NCBI GenBank assembly: GCA_039881145.1
Contig: JAYKKI010000066.1
Location: 12,975,501-13,039,500 of the forward strand
DNA: 64,000 nt
DNA from: Druceiella hillmani
Lineage: Eukaryota; Arthropoda; Insecta; Lepidoptera; Hepialidae
Reading direction: 5' to 3'
The translations under genes were made by a program, and so were the position numbers. The notes under the pieces were generated by a model. That model searched no databases. It was not told where the DNA came from and was given only the letters and a program-made list of their open reading frames with translations. This document shows, piece by piece, positions 1 to 10,560 of this stretch. Numbering within the stretch: the stretch's first letter is position 1; each line of letters starts with the position of its first letter.

Positions 1-340
1 CCTAATAAAAACTTGTAAAAGGATAATAAAATACGAAGAAAATTTTGGAAATATATATTGTGAACAAAAATTATAACAAAAACTGAAATCAAGGTCATAT
101 AGTCATTTCTGCAGTCTGGTACATTTTTCGTATCTGTAAAGTAATTGTTATTGTCACTATTATCACCATGACTCAAAATTTGCATTACACCAAATTGTGA
201 GTGCACCATAATGTCAATCCCACAATCACTTTCTTCACAATTTGAAAAACGATAATTTTTTCTTTTCCTGGATCCTTATTATATTGTAACTACTAATAAT
301 ATTATAATTTGAACTTTATGTAACACCTAAAGAGTGATGT

Positions 341-476
341 GCAGTAGGGGAGGTGCGAGCAACCTCCCCACTGCGTGCTAAACAGCAACTAATTTCGCGA
401 GCACCATTGTGCTTGTGGTAAATTTAGTTAGAACGCGCACAAGCGCGATGGTGCTCGTGGGCGCTCAAACGGTTAA
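341..476. repeat. Two adjacent hairpins ending at a TTAA site
   Basis: The first hairpin pairs 341-354 with 362-374 (about 13 bp stem, loop of 7). The second pairs 398-417 with 438-457 (20-base arms, two mismatches). The right edge reads, on the minus strand, TTAACCGTTTGAGCGC from 476 downwards. A TTAA followed by CC and a GC-rich palindromic sub-terminal region is the usual look of a piggyBac-class terminus. No matching second end was found, so the element is either cut by the window edge or a solo end. It is GC-rich compared with its surroundings. Confidence 0.55.
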
Positions 477-727
477 ATACTTCTGTCTTCTGGCCTTTGT
501 TTGGGGTTGATTACAAGGTTACTTGTTGATGAAAATTATATCCTTGGATTGACATAGATATTGTCAATGTAAGTAATTGTGCATCATTAAATGTGACGTT
601 TAAAACAAGAAATAGTAATGGACCATTATAGTGTCTGCGGTCACTATCGATGAAGTTGAAAGTATAGTGCCATGGCTTACGGGAAAGTGAAATATTTAAA
701 TCAGAAAGCAAATGTTTTCTTTATCCT

Positions 728-800
728 AAACATTTTAACTTATTGTTTGGCTAATTTTAACATTTTAACTTATTGTTTGGCTAATTTTAACTTATTGTTT
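728..800 (+). repeat. Tandem repeat, 30-bp unit, about 2.3 copies
   Basis: The unit cattttaacttattgtttgg plus ctaattttaa occurs at 731-760 and again at 761-790, followed by a partial third copy. It lies just before, and may have disrupted, the recognisable start of the IR pseudogene. Confidence 0.85.
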
Positions 801-2539
801 CGCAATTCACAAAGGCATTCATGAGTTTACTCAGCGTATGGCATTGAAAATTGATGGAAAATTGTATTCCAAAAATATTCCTACAATGATATTCAATAAG
901 AACACGTTTGAGAACGAGTTTCTAGAATTGTTTGTCACGACTACAGCGGCTGCTTGTTATTGGTTGAGATAAATGAAGGAAAAAAACTTACGAAAATAAG
1001 AATATTATGTACTTTGTCATGCAGTACATTATTCACATTGAACATGTGAAAGATTTTGAATATTTTACGAGTCACATGAGTAAACTATCATTGTTTGCGA
1101 ACTATGGTAGATTTATTGTTGTTTGCATGGAGAAAGAACAAAGTGCAATGCGGAAATGTTGTTTGCCATTTGCTGGCATCACTACCTAGTGAACGTTATC
1201 TTTTTATATCAGACTCAAACTGACCAAGTACAACTGCTGACGTATTTCCCTATGACACATGGACGATGTGGCAATGTAAAGCCGACTATTTTGGATATAG
1301 TAGAGAAATGTACAGATTGTCAATTGCTTAGTAATTTATTTCCACAAAAATTCAATAATTTCAATGGATGTTCACTTATAATATCGACCTCTCCTCTACG
1401 ACACATGATGGTGTCAATAAATCCTGATGTTACACAAATAGTTAGTGGTATAGACGGTGAATTTTATAAAGATTTACGTCAAGCTATAAATGCTACATTG
1501 GAAACTACTACGCTGTAAGCGCCTAGGACATTTAATGAAATGCATCAGACAGGATTTTTCCAGGATCTCATCATGCAACGAGCTAATATTTCAGCATCCA
1601 TCTTTTTAGAAGTCAATAATGCATGGACTTTCTGTTTCTTATATCCTCACTAGACAAGAAATGCCGTTTGGGTCTCGCCCCCCGTTCCTTTGAGACCAGC
1701 GTGGGAAAAATTAATAAAACCATCCGATTTCTGGCTTAGAATGTCATTTGCAATCGTTTTAGTAGTGTTGATAATTTTATTAGTTATATTGAATGAAACA
1801 AGATTGAAAGTTAGGTGGAATTCATATTTTCCAATGGAAATGTTATATTCAAATCTGTATATAAATAGCTTTGCAATATTACTAGACGACCAACGAAAAT
1901 AATTCTGTCGTTTGGTTTAGGTCTCTGGGTATGGTTCAGTCATTTAATGACTGGCTCTTACCAAAGAGCTCTCATTAGTGTTTTGAAAAGAAATATATGT
2001 GTGTCATACTTGGATAGTGTATCCAGCGCTATCAAAGCTGGATATGAATTTGGAGGATTACCAGAACTTAGAATGTATTTTTCTGAAGAACCTGACCGTT
2101 ATGATAGATATAAAATTATAGAATTTAAAGATATTCAAAATTATATAGAACCTATGACTATGAGATATCTGAAACTCATTATATATTTACCTTTAGGTCC
2201 TTTACCTTCTTTTTCGTTAACAAACAATCACACACATTTCTTACATTTTATTCCAAATTCTGCCAAAGAACAGTATTTATTAATTATTTACCGCCGAACT
2301 CACCACTGGATGCTACCTTAAGCACTGCACAAGCTCTTATGGCAGCTGTTGGATTATACAAAAAACAAGAAATTGAAGAACGTCATTTTACTAAGAAGGA
2401 AATGAGTAAACCTCGATGGAACAAGGATAAGGATGAAATATTGACTGTGGATCAAATGAAAGCATGCTTTTTCCTTATTATATGCGGGTGGATCGTGTCA
2501 CTATTCGTGTTTATTGTAGAAGTAATTTGGAATCAATAA
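790..2539 (+). pseudogene. Divergent ionotropic receptor (IR) pseudogene
   Basis: IRs are variant glutamate receptors that form ligand-gated cation channels in chemosensory dendrites. The intronless IR layout can be read across three frames. An N-terminal part lies at 790-969 and about 1001-1189. The first ligand-binding lobe (…FNNFNGCSLIISTSPLRHMM…) lies at about 1150-1515. TM1 (SFAIVLVVLIILLVIL) is near 1741-1800. The pore and TM2 (GLWVWFSHLMTGSYQRAL) are near 1905-1970. The second lobe follows, and TM3 (FFLIICGWIVSLFVFIVEVI) ends just before the stop at 2537-2539. Lesions are stop codons at 970, 1516 and 1651 and frameshifts near 1130, 1885 and 2285. The position and chemistry of the three membrane segments fit the family; the subfamily cannot be told. 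With this many breaks it cannot encode a working receptor. Confidence 0.85.
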
Positions 2540-3690
2540 AAATGGTCTAGAAGTTCAAAACGTTGTTCATCGGCCAGGTGGAGTTTGTAGCTTCCAGTTA
2601 TATTTATTGACATCATTTCGCTGGTCGAAATTTATTTTAATCTAAATTCGAGTCTAGCGTTAAAAATGACACTATCTATGATCTTACACCAACACCTTTA
2701 TTTATTGAACATTTGTTGAGGATTCAATATTTATATATTTTTCTTCAATTTCTCAAAAGTAAAGTGTTGATGATCATTACATTTAGGAATATCACTTTTA
2801 CAGTTGAAAGTTAATTTGTAATTGTCTTTTTCTGCAGAAGTTAATGTCAATTGCTTGTTGGTACATAGAAAGCATGTAGGAGTCAACCCCTTTTCTCTGC
2901 AGTAAGTCATGCAATAAAGTTTATGTAAGTTAGTAATTAGGTCAGGTTAGATGAGTTTATGAATTTGTGTTTAAATTTTGAATGTAGTGGAATAAATATA
3001 CAAAGTATTTCATTACTGTCATTGTTATTTGTTAATCAAATACTATGTACATAATGGGATACTAAAATACTTTGACCCGCTTTTAGTGTAATTACTCCCA
3101 ATGTGAATTTAAGATCTTACCAGTCCTTTGTTATTGTATAATGTATTTTATATATTTTTATAATGTATTTATTCTATAATATTAACATTACTTTAGTTAA
3201 AGTAAACACATTTCTTTTTACTGTGTTAGAATGAATACCAATGAGTCTAACTTTTTCTTCCAAATATTCTACTTCAATATCTCGTGTAACTGATCGCCAT
3301 AAGGATTGTTCAATTCAGATGAATTTTAATTTAATTGTTAATTACTATAATTCTGTTTACAAAAATTCTTTATTTTTACTTTTAATAATACATAATTCTA
3401 CAAAAAAGTTTTACAATAGCTATAACCAGTGATAGTACCTTTTTTATTTAGTTCATTTGTGTAGATTTGTTTAAGTTACTATAACATCTCATAAAGATTC
3501 TATAAAAAACTAGATAATATATTATCAGTTTTTTTCTGTATAAAGGCACAAGCGGAAGTTACATGTTATTTAAAGAGGTCTCTGTAATTTTAAAGCGTCT
3601 GCAATGAAATGTTCGTAATAATGATAAAGTTTTTGAAAACAAGCTCAGGTAGGGTCGCACGCAATGAGCGCAATTTAGTGGTTATGTTGG
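2540..3690. other. Intergenic, nothing recognised
   Basis: AT-rich DNA with only short open frames. No repeat or gene was recognised here. Confidence 0.6.
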
Positions 3691-3699
3691 GATGGAATG

Positions 3700-4180
3700 A
3701 GTGCTGCAAAAATATTTTGTTAATATGGTTTTGTCCAATAAACACATAACGTTGGGAATTTTTAATAATTTAAAAGGGCGGGGGATTTACATACCTTTGG
3801 TTCACTAAAGACCTTATTTATGCAATCTCTTGTTTATTCGAGATATTTCCTGCACAGAGATTAATGCTTCGATCTCGCCAATTTATTCAAACATATTTTA
3901 CTGATTTATTTCCATCAGATTTAACCCAAAAGAAATGCAAGTTGAAAACTATTTTGTGTTATGTTAAAAATAGTTGACTGTGATGCTGTCTTTAATTATA
4001 TATAAATTGCTACTCTCGAATACAAGTATTAATCTCCGAATTCTCGAATACAGCTATATCTTGCAAATTATCTTTAGTCAATATAAACTTTCAGAAATTT
4101 CCTTTCAACTCTTTATACAAAATGTTTAGTTTCATAAGTGAGTTTAATATTATTTGAAGTTCTATTTCCACATTACTAAA
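3700..4180 (+). repeat. Dispersed repeat R2, copy 1
   Basis: Shares a long, colinear but diverged match with 55860-56300 (+) and, reversed, with 52570-52930. Shared landmarks are the cluster 'gcaatctcttgtt', a nearby 'tcctgcac(a/g)gag', and 'aagttgaaaactat'. It carries no open frame that I can support. It may be part of the same large duplicated flank as block A, which starts just downstream. Confidence 0.6.
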
Positions 4181-6185
4181 AAAAATCTATGTGTTTGTCT
4201 ATCTTTGTTCATTGTTTAGTTAGAAATATAAATCTAAATTTTGAGATCCTTCTTAATTCTTAAATACATAGCCTGGTATTATTCACAATACCTGTGTTTC
4301 ATATAAGTTATTATTTGGGCAAACACAATTTGTATACTAATAAAATTTTTATGAAAATTTTTCAGTTAATGTAGGTTTATAAGTTGACAAATTGACCCAG
4401 AGCCAAATGTATTGACTGGACTAATAAATTTTTCTCCAGAGTTCGGGACTTTTATAGAAAAGTTGTCGAAAGTTTCGGGGTATTTTATTACCACCTGGGA
4501 ATACCTACTACTGAACACAATACAAAGAAAGTAAAGAATACATGAATATCCATAACACTCACACAAACCGATTTAAAGTCTTGAACAATTAAGACACCGT
4601 CCAAAGTAACACTGTTAAAAAATCATATTCGTGCCTGAACCGATATTTGTGATGGGAGTCCTAAATATTAAATCTATCATAATAATCTAATGAAGTCAAA
4701 CAAAGTTATTTCATTTTTGACTATTTCTTTTTCTAATGTTCTGAATTCTCCTACTATTTCTTTTAATATTTTCAGGTGCTCCATCTCTTACGTTACAAGA
4801 AGGTATCTGCAAATTACTCTAGTAAAGTACTAAATATTTTACATAGTTTGAGGTCTACTTCTGTAATTCATTCTTCAGTCTTCTGTCTCGGACGTTTTTT
4901 CTTCACTCAACGAAAATGTATTAATGTGTTGAGTTTCCTGACCTACCTGGCCAAAAGCAACAAATTAACATGCCCAATGTCCCCGTCCAGTTTTATAGCC
5001 ACAATTGTTTATGAATCTGACTTAAAATGTAAATCAAGAAATCTAAATAAACTCAGTCTAAAAATCGGATCATACAAAAATTTAAAGAAAATGAAAAAAT
5101 AATTACACTTCCGTCCATCTAACTCTTTTACAGAGATACGAAGAATATAATTGGACATAAGATTTCATGTCTATGTTTTGAATCCACCCAAACAAATTCA
5201 ACCTTTCCTCTCTCCTAATTCATACAAGGGTCACATGCATGTTGCCAGTGACCTTGAACCATTCATCATCTAAGCCCAAAGAAAACAACACAATTCACAA
5301 TTCTCACCACATTCAATCAGATTTGGTCCCTTTGAAAAATTATTTAAGTCAAAATGGGGTCAGATAAATTGAAAGAAACAGGATTTCAGTGAAGTTCTCT
5401 TCTGTAGACTTCTAACTCTTTTGTCAATCACACAGGGACGGAAAAAATCGTTATATTCAATTACTCATTACCAATGAGTTAAAGATATATTTCAGAATAT
5501 ATAATGTAGAAAAGCAACAAAAGTTTTGGTTCGTGAATTTTTTAAAAGTTGATCCTTGGTGCTCATTACTACTTGCGAGAGACGACCTTAGTTTTCTATC
5601 GCTAAGTTCATTTTCAATGCATTTTCGTGGCATATTTCTCCTTACCAGTGACCAAATATAGTTTGGACATATGGTAAGAAATGCCTTTCTTCTGAGTGTT
5701 GCTTGAAATGTGGGGAAGGTGTCAAAACAAGGTATATTTCTTGCAGTGGGAATCCTAATGCTGTAGACAGAATCTGCTTTGTTCTGCTTTTTTCTGAAAG
5801 CAAAAAAAATTAAATTTGAAATGAAGAGATATATCCCAGAGCTCCAAAATGGACTCTGCTGTGAGGTAGTTATATCTCTCATTTACAGATCTCATTTACA
5901 GATTATACATTTTCTCAAGCCTCTATACTGATTGATATCATCTGTGAATGTACAGTTGCTTTTAACAATTCTTGCAATTTCATTGAGGATCTCCTTCTTT
6001 TGTTCCTGTCTTATATGATCTCTAATAGGCAGATTGCATGGGAATAATCATCATAGGACTGCACAGCTTTCATATCCAACCTATTACACCCACAAAACTG
6101 TGGTGATTGAAGGACGTATTTTCCCAATGGAAACTTTAGTGTTGTCTCACATGCGTTTGGAACGTTATTCTATTCCCCCTCACTG

Positions 6186-6356
6186 GCTAGGCTGCGTATC
6201 AGAAATTCTCCAATGTGTGATTACAAGAAGGAGAAGTGCAATCTTGACTTTCACGTATTTGCTTGTTATTCAAATGATCAAATTCCTCCAGTTTTGAATG
6301 ACTTAATTAATTCTAAAATTCAATATTTTGTCAACATTACATGTAGTTGCCAATAA
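6186..6356 (+). pseudogene. Unidentified coding-like segment in block A
   Basis: This is a 56-codon frame (…NSPMCDYKKEKCNLDFHVFA… to …YFVNITCSCQ, then TAA). It aligns without a gap to 23986-24156 in block B, which has the same frame and the same stop. Shared residues include ARL near the start, LD, FA, NDQ, KIQ, NI and CSC at the end. I do not recognise the family. The alignment looks like protein-level conservation, but upstream frames in both blocks are broken, so it is probably a pseudogene fragment. Confidence 0.35.
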
Positions 6357-7927
6357 ACTTAAAATACTAGAATTAAGTGAACATATATAAGAAAGAACAA
6401 TATCTCAATCTGGGTTATTGTAAATATACGTGTGTGTTTATTCAGATGTTTACGTATGTGCATACTTCTTTATTTGCCTGTATATTGTAGTCATATTTGT
6501 ATTTTCAATAGATATTTGTTATTTTTTAATTTATTGTTTTGTTCTGTAGTTCATGTTTTTAGCTATGCAACAATAACAGATATCTAAGAAATTATTCAGT
6601 TATTATTGTCTAACCTCTTCTTCAACTAGAACTTGACAAAGTTTCTCTCATAAAAATAGAATGAACATTGTTAAATAAAAAATAAGACATTTTGTTCCGC
6701 TTGTGTAATTTTAAACTATAAGTTTGTTGTAGATGTCGGAAAGTGTAGTAACAAAATAAATTATATTTATGCGGAAAGAAATATTTATGCGAATATATAT
6801 AATAAGTCAAACTGACTTCTTTATTATATAAGTTGCTTCAAAAGAAACATTCAATTTTTAATATTAATACTGAACATTTAATTAATCTCATACACGGGTT
6901 GAGATTTGAATGCTTTGTGTATATGGTCTTCAAAGTAATAATTATGGGAATGGCTTGAGTGTTCCACGTGACGTAATAAAGATATAAGCTTCACTTTAAA
7001 ATGGCTGTATATTAAAGTGTTCTCCTAACTAAGTCTAGTATTTATTTGTTGTTAAAAATATTTATTTTCAAAGTTAGACATTCTTTTATTGCAAAGAATA
7101 TGTCACATAAGTTATTCAACAAATCTATTCGAGAAGATGGTCATGAACTTTAATAACGCCCAGCATTTTTCTTTAGAGAAATTTGCAGGAATAGAAGGAT
7201 ATGGACTGTTGCATTGTAATTGTCTGCATTTTTACCTGCTATTCAGTTGTAATTGTTTAAGCTCTCTTAAGCAAATGGAGAACCATTTATAATTAAAAAG
7301 ATAATATGTGAAAGACTTTATATTGCAATCTTCTTTACTGTTTTTAAATGCAACAGGTTTAAATTGTCTTGAGGCCATGATTAAAGCTATTTTTTATATC
7401 TTTTAAGTCAGTTACAAGTGACATTAGTGCTCACGACTTTTCTATAAAATAATATGTAACTCCGAAGGTATTGATTGCATTGTAACAAAATTTTTTTTGT
7501 GTACAGAGAAGAAATGTGATTACAGCATTTATGTCATATTTATGTAGTAATAAGTGTAACAAAATAATGATAACATGGAAAACAATTTCCCCATTTTTGC
7601 AAGAAAAAAATGTTTCTAAGGGAAAATACTTTACAGAATGTAAATTTTGTTACTATCATATAAAAAAGAGCATACAATGTAGTTAAACATAAAAGTAAAA
7701 AATCATTTACTCCAGCAAAAATGTATTATATATTTTTACTATATATTATTTTTACAAAAATTTACTTCAAAACCAAACATAATCACATGCAATTTTCAAC
7801 AAAACATAGCGACAAAAATAATTTTACAGATGATTAATGTTACAGATGATTGTATTACCATTCGATTTGTTACTTCATTCTCTTTCCTCTCTTATAATTG
7901 TCTATATGTTTATTTCATTTTTACCTG

Positions 7928-8004
7928 ACCATTTACATTTCGAGTGGTGTTAGTGGCGAGCGGTAGCGTCAGTAAATAAGTTAGATGTGCGCTCGAGGGG
8001 TTGA
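7928..8004 (-). repeat. TTAA-type short repeat, copy 1
   Basis: Read on the minus strand this starts CAACCCCTCGAGCGCACAT and continues for about 75 bp to …CATTTACATGG-like sequence. It matches 51772-51851 (-), 58087-58175 (+) and 61565-61653 (+). In two of the copies the first bases are TTAACC. It sits inside blocks A, C and D but is absent at the equivalent place in B and E, so it either inserted in, or was lost from, one branch of the duplications. Confidence 0.65.
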
Positions 8005-8744
8005 TGTGTGGTATTGAGGGGTAAGATTACTAGGGTTAGCAATTAGTAGAATTAATAACAAAATGTTGTATGTTCAAAATTAATAGGATTACAAGTAATT
8101 TTTAAATTTATATATTTTTATTTATGCAACAATATTTATTTGTCAAATACAATATGACAAAGAAAAGTTTATTATAGTGGAATACTTCGTACAATAAAAA
8201 ATTACTAAAAGTATATTTTAATGCATGTAAATAAAAATAGCTGAATTCTCCATATATTTTTTACATGAATCAATTTATAATTTTATATAGGGAAAAAATA
8301 TAAATTTCTATAATAAGGACATAACCCAGTGTCCATTTAATAAAAAATTAGTCTCACATCTTTTTAATGGTAACAATGGTAGCAATGATTTGGGTTACTA
8401 TTGGCACTTTTCAAGTTGTAAACATTGACTTGCTCGCAGATTGTAACTGTGTCAGTATTTAAAGCATTTATTAGAAGTGATACAATTCAAGAGTTATTTC
8501 ACGAAAATAAATTTAAATGGAATTATTTTTAAGAGTATAGTCATATGAAATGTATTTATTAGGATGTTGTAATAATATATTATTATCTGATATATATTGT
8601 TTTTTAATTTCAATTCTACTCATTTATTTGCGTAGATTACAATATCTTTATCCATTTAGTTACAATTTTATTTTGAAGAATTTAAAACAAATACTTTGTA
8701 TGAAAATTATCATTTTGCTAAGTTAAACTATAGATCTGTATTGT

Positions 8745-9056
8745 TGATATTTCTTTTGGTCATTATTATTTGGGGCCATTATTTAAATATTAAAAGCAGT
8801 GAAGACGGAACATATGAATCAAGAAATATTTTGTAATATTACAAATAATTAGCTAGGGTGAGTCTACAATGGATCACGTGGGAATAGCCATTCTGATGTT
8901 GCAAGAAATCCTACATACATATATTTATATATGTGTATACGTACATATATATACATATATACATGCTTACATGTAGATTCTACCAAGTACATTGATTATA
9001 GGAAATGAAATGTGTAAAATACACTCAATAAAATATTAAATTTGCAGGAAATTCTA
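8745..9056 (+). pseudogene. Relic of a gustatory receptor first exon
   Basis: The DNA aligns with the 3' end of the first exon of the GR pseudogene at 15440-15680. Shared landmarks are 'gaaatattttgtaat', 'gggaatagccatt(c/t)tgat', 'aaatcctac(a/g)', and 'cactcaataaaat' before the exon end. Conceptual translation gives NQEIFCNITNN, a stop, then GNSHSDV.RNPTY. It has at least two stop codons, an inserted TA-rich stretch near 8925-8965, and a donor changed from CAG|GT to CAG|GA at about 9054. No further exons were found downstream. It is clearly dead, and it shows that the GR array once extended to this side. Confidence 0.8.
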
Positions 9057-9281
9057 ACGGATTACAATGAATAAAACATCTAAAAGTTTTTTCTTGCCAT
9101 ATTTTTCATCTTGCGCACTGATCCTTGTAGTATAAAGTATTGTTTTTGTTTGTCTGAATCTTTGAGATCTCTTGCATTGAAGGATTTCCTTATGAGGGCC
9201 TCCAAACGTCACTTTTGTTAGGTTTAGGTATTTTATTTTACCTGTTTATGTATTTTATTTGTCCTCACCTCGATTCTTGAG

Positions 9282-9476
9282 ACAGACTTACGGAAGACTT
9301 TGAATATCGATGATGTCCTTGAGCCGCCTAGTCCTTCCAGAAATGGTCAGTGCTATGAGTGTGGATGGAAGAAAAAGAGAAAAACCAAGTACACATGCCA
9401 TAAATGCAAGAAATATGTGTGTTTTGAGCACATAGTGCCTTATAACCATTTTTGTTTATTTTCGAAGAGTTCCTAA
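9282..9476 (+). pseudogene. piggyBac transposase C-terminal zinc finger, truncated element
   Basis: Only the C-terminus of a piggyBac transposase is present. A linker (LRKTLNIDDVLEPPSPSRNG) is followed by a cysteine-rich domain, CYECGWKKKRKTKYTCHKCK then KYVCFEH and HFC, ending in TAA at 9474. In the family this domain binds DNA near the element ends. All eight candidate zinc ligands (six Cys, two His) are intact and there is no stop, unlike the other two remnants here. No catalytic domain was found upstream. It is most likely a 5'-truncated relic; a captured exon is possible but unsupported. Confidence 0.8.
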
Positions 9477-9479
9477 TGT

Positions 9480-10556
9480 GATAAGATGGAAAAAGGCTGA
9501 TCTAATTACAAAAGATTGTTGTATGTTTTTTAATTTTTAAAATAGGTTTCTAATAAACTATATTAATTTTAATGCTTTATGTACGGTTGTGTATTGTCTA
9601 ATATACAATCTGTATTTTATTAGACCCTTATGTCTTATTGTGAAAAAAGTTGTACTTTCAAAATTTATCCAAAAAAATGTATTATTAATTAATGCCAAAT
9701 TCTTAGTTTAAAAATTCTGGTTTGTGTGATCGGTATCACTAGTTATGTAAGTCAAATTGATGTCACCAGTGGCGGTTTAAACTTTGGTCCAACTAATATT
9801 AATAATAATTTTTGTGTACTTAAAGACATTCTATTTGAAAAAAAATAATTAATTTTAATCATTTATTAAATTTTTAATTATTTTTAATCATTTATTAATT
9901 TTAACTTTAATGCAACTTTCATATTAAAATAACAACACATATGAACAAGCAAAATTATGAGGATGAACACAATATCGTCTTTTACTTCTATTTGGTATTC
10001 AGTGCCAAATAAAAAAAACATTTTGTTATCATAAGCTTGCATGAATTACTTTTGTAGGGTCGATGAAGATAAAATTTATCTAATGTACAGGCAAAACTAA
10101 ATCTACCTAAGTATATATAATTAAAGTTACATCATCATTTTGACAGATTACTATTTATAATCGTTAAAGGAAAAATACCATCTATAAAAACACATTTTTT
10201 TTACGATAGAGAATAAACAAATATTAGAAATATATGTGGAAAATAATTTCTAGTCTGAATAAATAGAGTGTAATACAAACGTCAATAAAATGGGATGGTT
10301 ATTGAAAGTAGTTGAATTTTAATTTCATAAGTTTTACAGAAAATAAAAATATAGAAGAAAATGAACAATAATGGTATAAGCAAAAAATAAAACTAACTTT
10401 TGCTTTTTTAGAAAAAAAGTACACCTTCAAATATAGATTAGGCAAAACCAAACCAAGTTCTTTCATAAAAAAATATTCTTTGAAAGAGATTGGTTTTTAA
10501 TTTTAGTATCCACAAATAAAGATGATAATACAAAGTGTAAAAGATTTTGGGACATA
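9480..10556. other. Intergenic, nothing recognised
   Basis: AT-rich, low-complexity DNA with runs of short stops in all frames. No gene or repeat was recognised. Confidence 0.55.
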
Positions 10557-10560
10557 TTGG

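Larger units (their letters stand above)
4740..8700 (+). repeat. Duplicated block A (flank of the GR array)
   Basis: Aligns colinearly with block B from about 22640 to 26050, with many indels, and in part with blocks C (+), D (-) and E (-). In B, D and E the equivalent flank starts right after a GR last exon. Here that exon is missing, but a relic of the next GR first exon follows at 8745. The block is best read as the 3' flank of a GR gene that has been lost. Open frames inside it are mostly broken; the only stretch with frame conservation between copies is listed separately. Confidence 0.75.

Noticed and set aside
5457..5882. A 141-codon minus-strand ORF in block A
   Set aside because: It lies opposite the strand that shows frame conservation between duplicated blocks, and the equivalent part of block B does not keep the frame.
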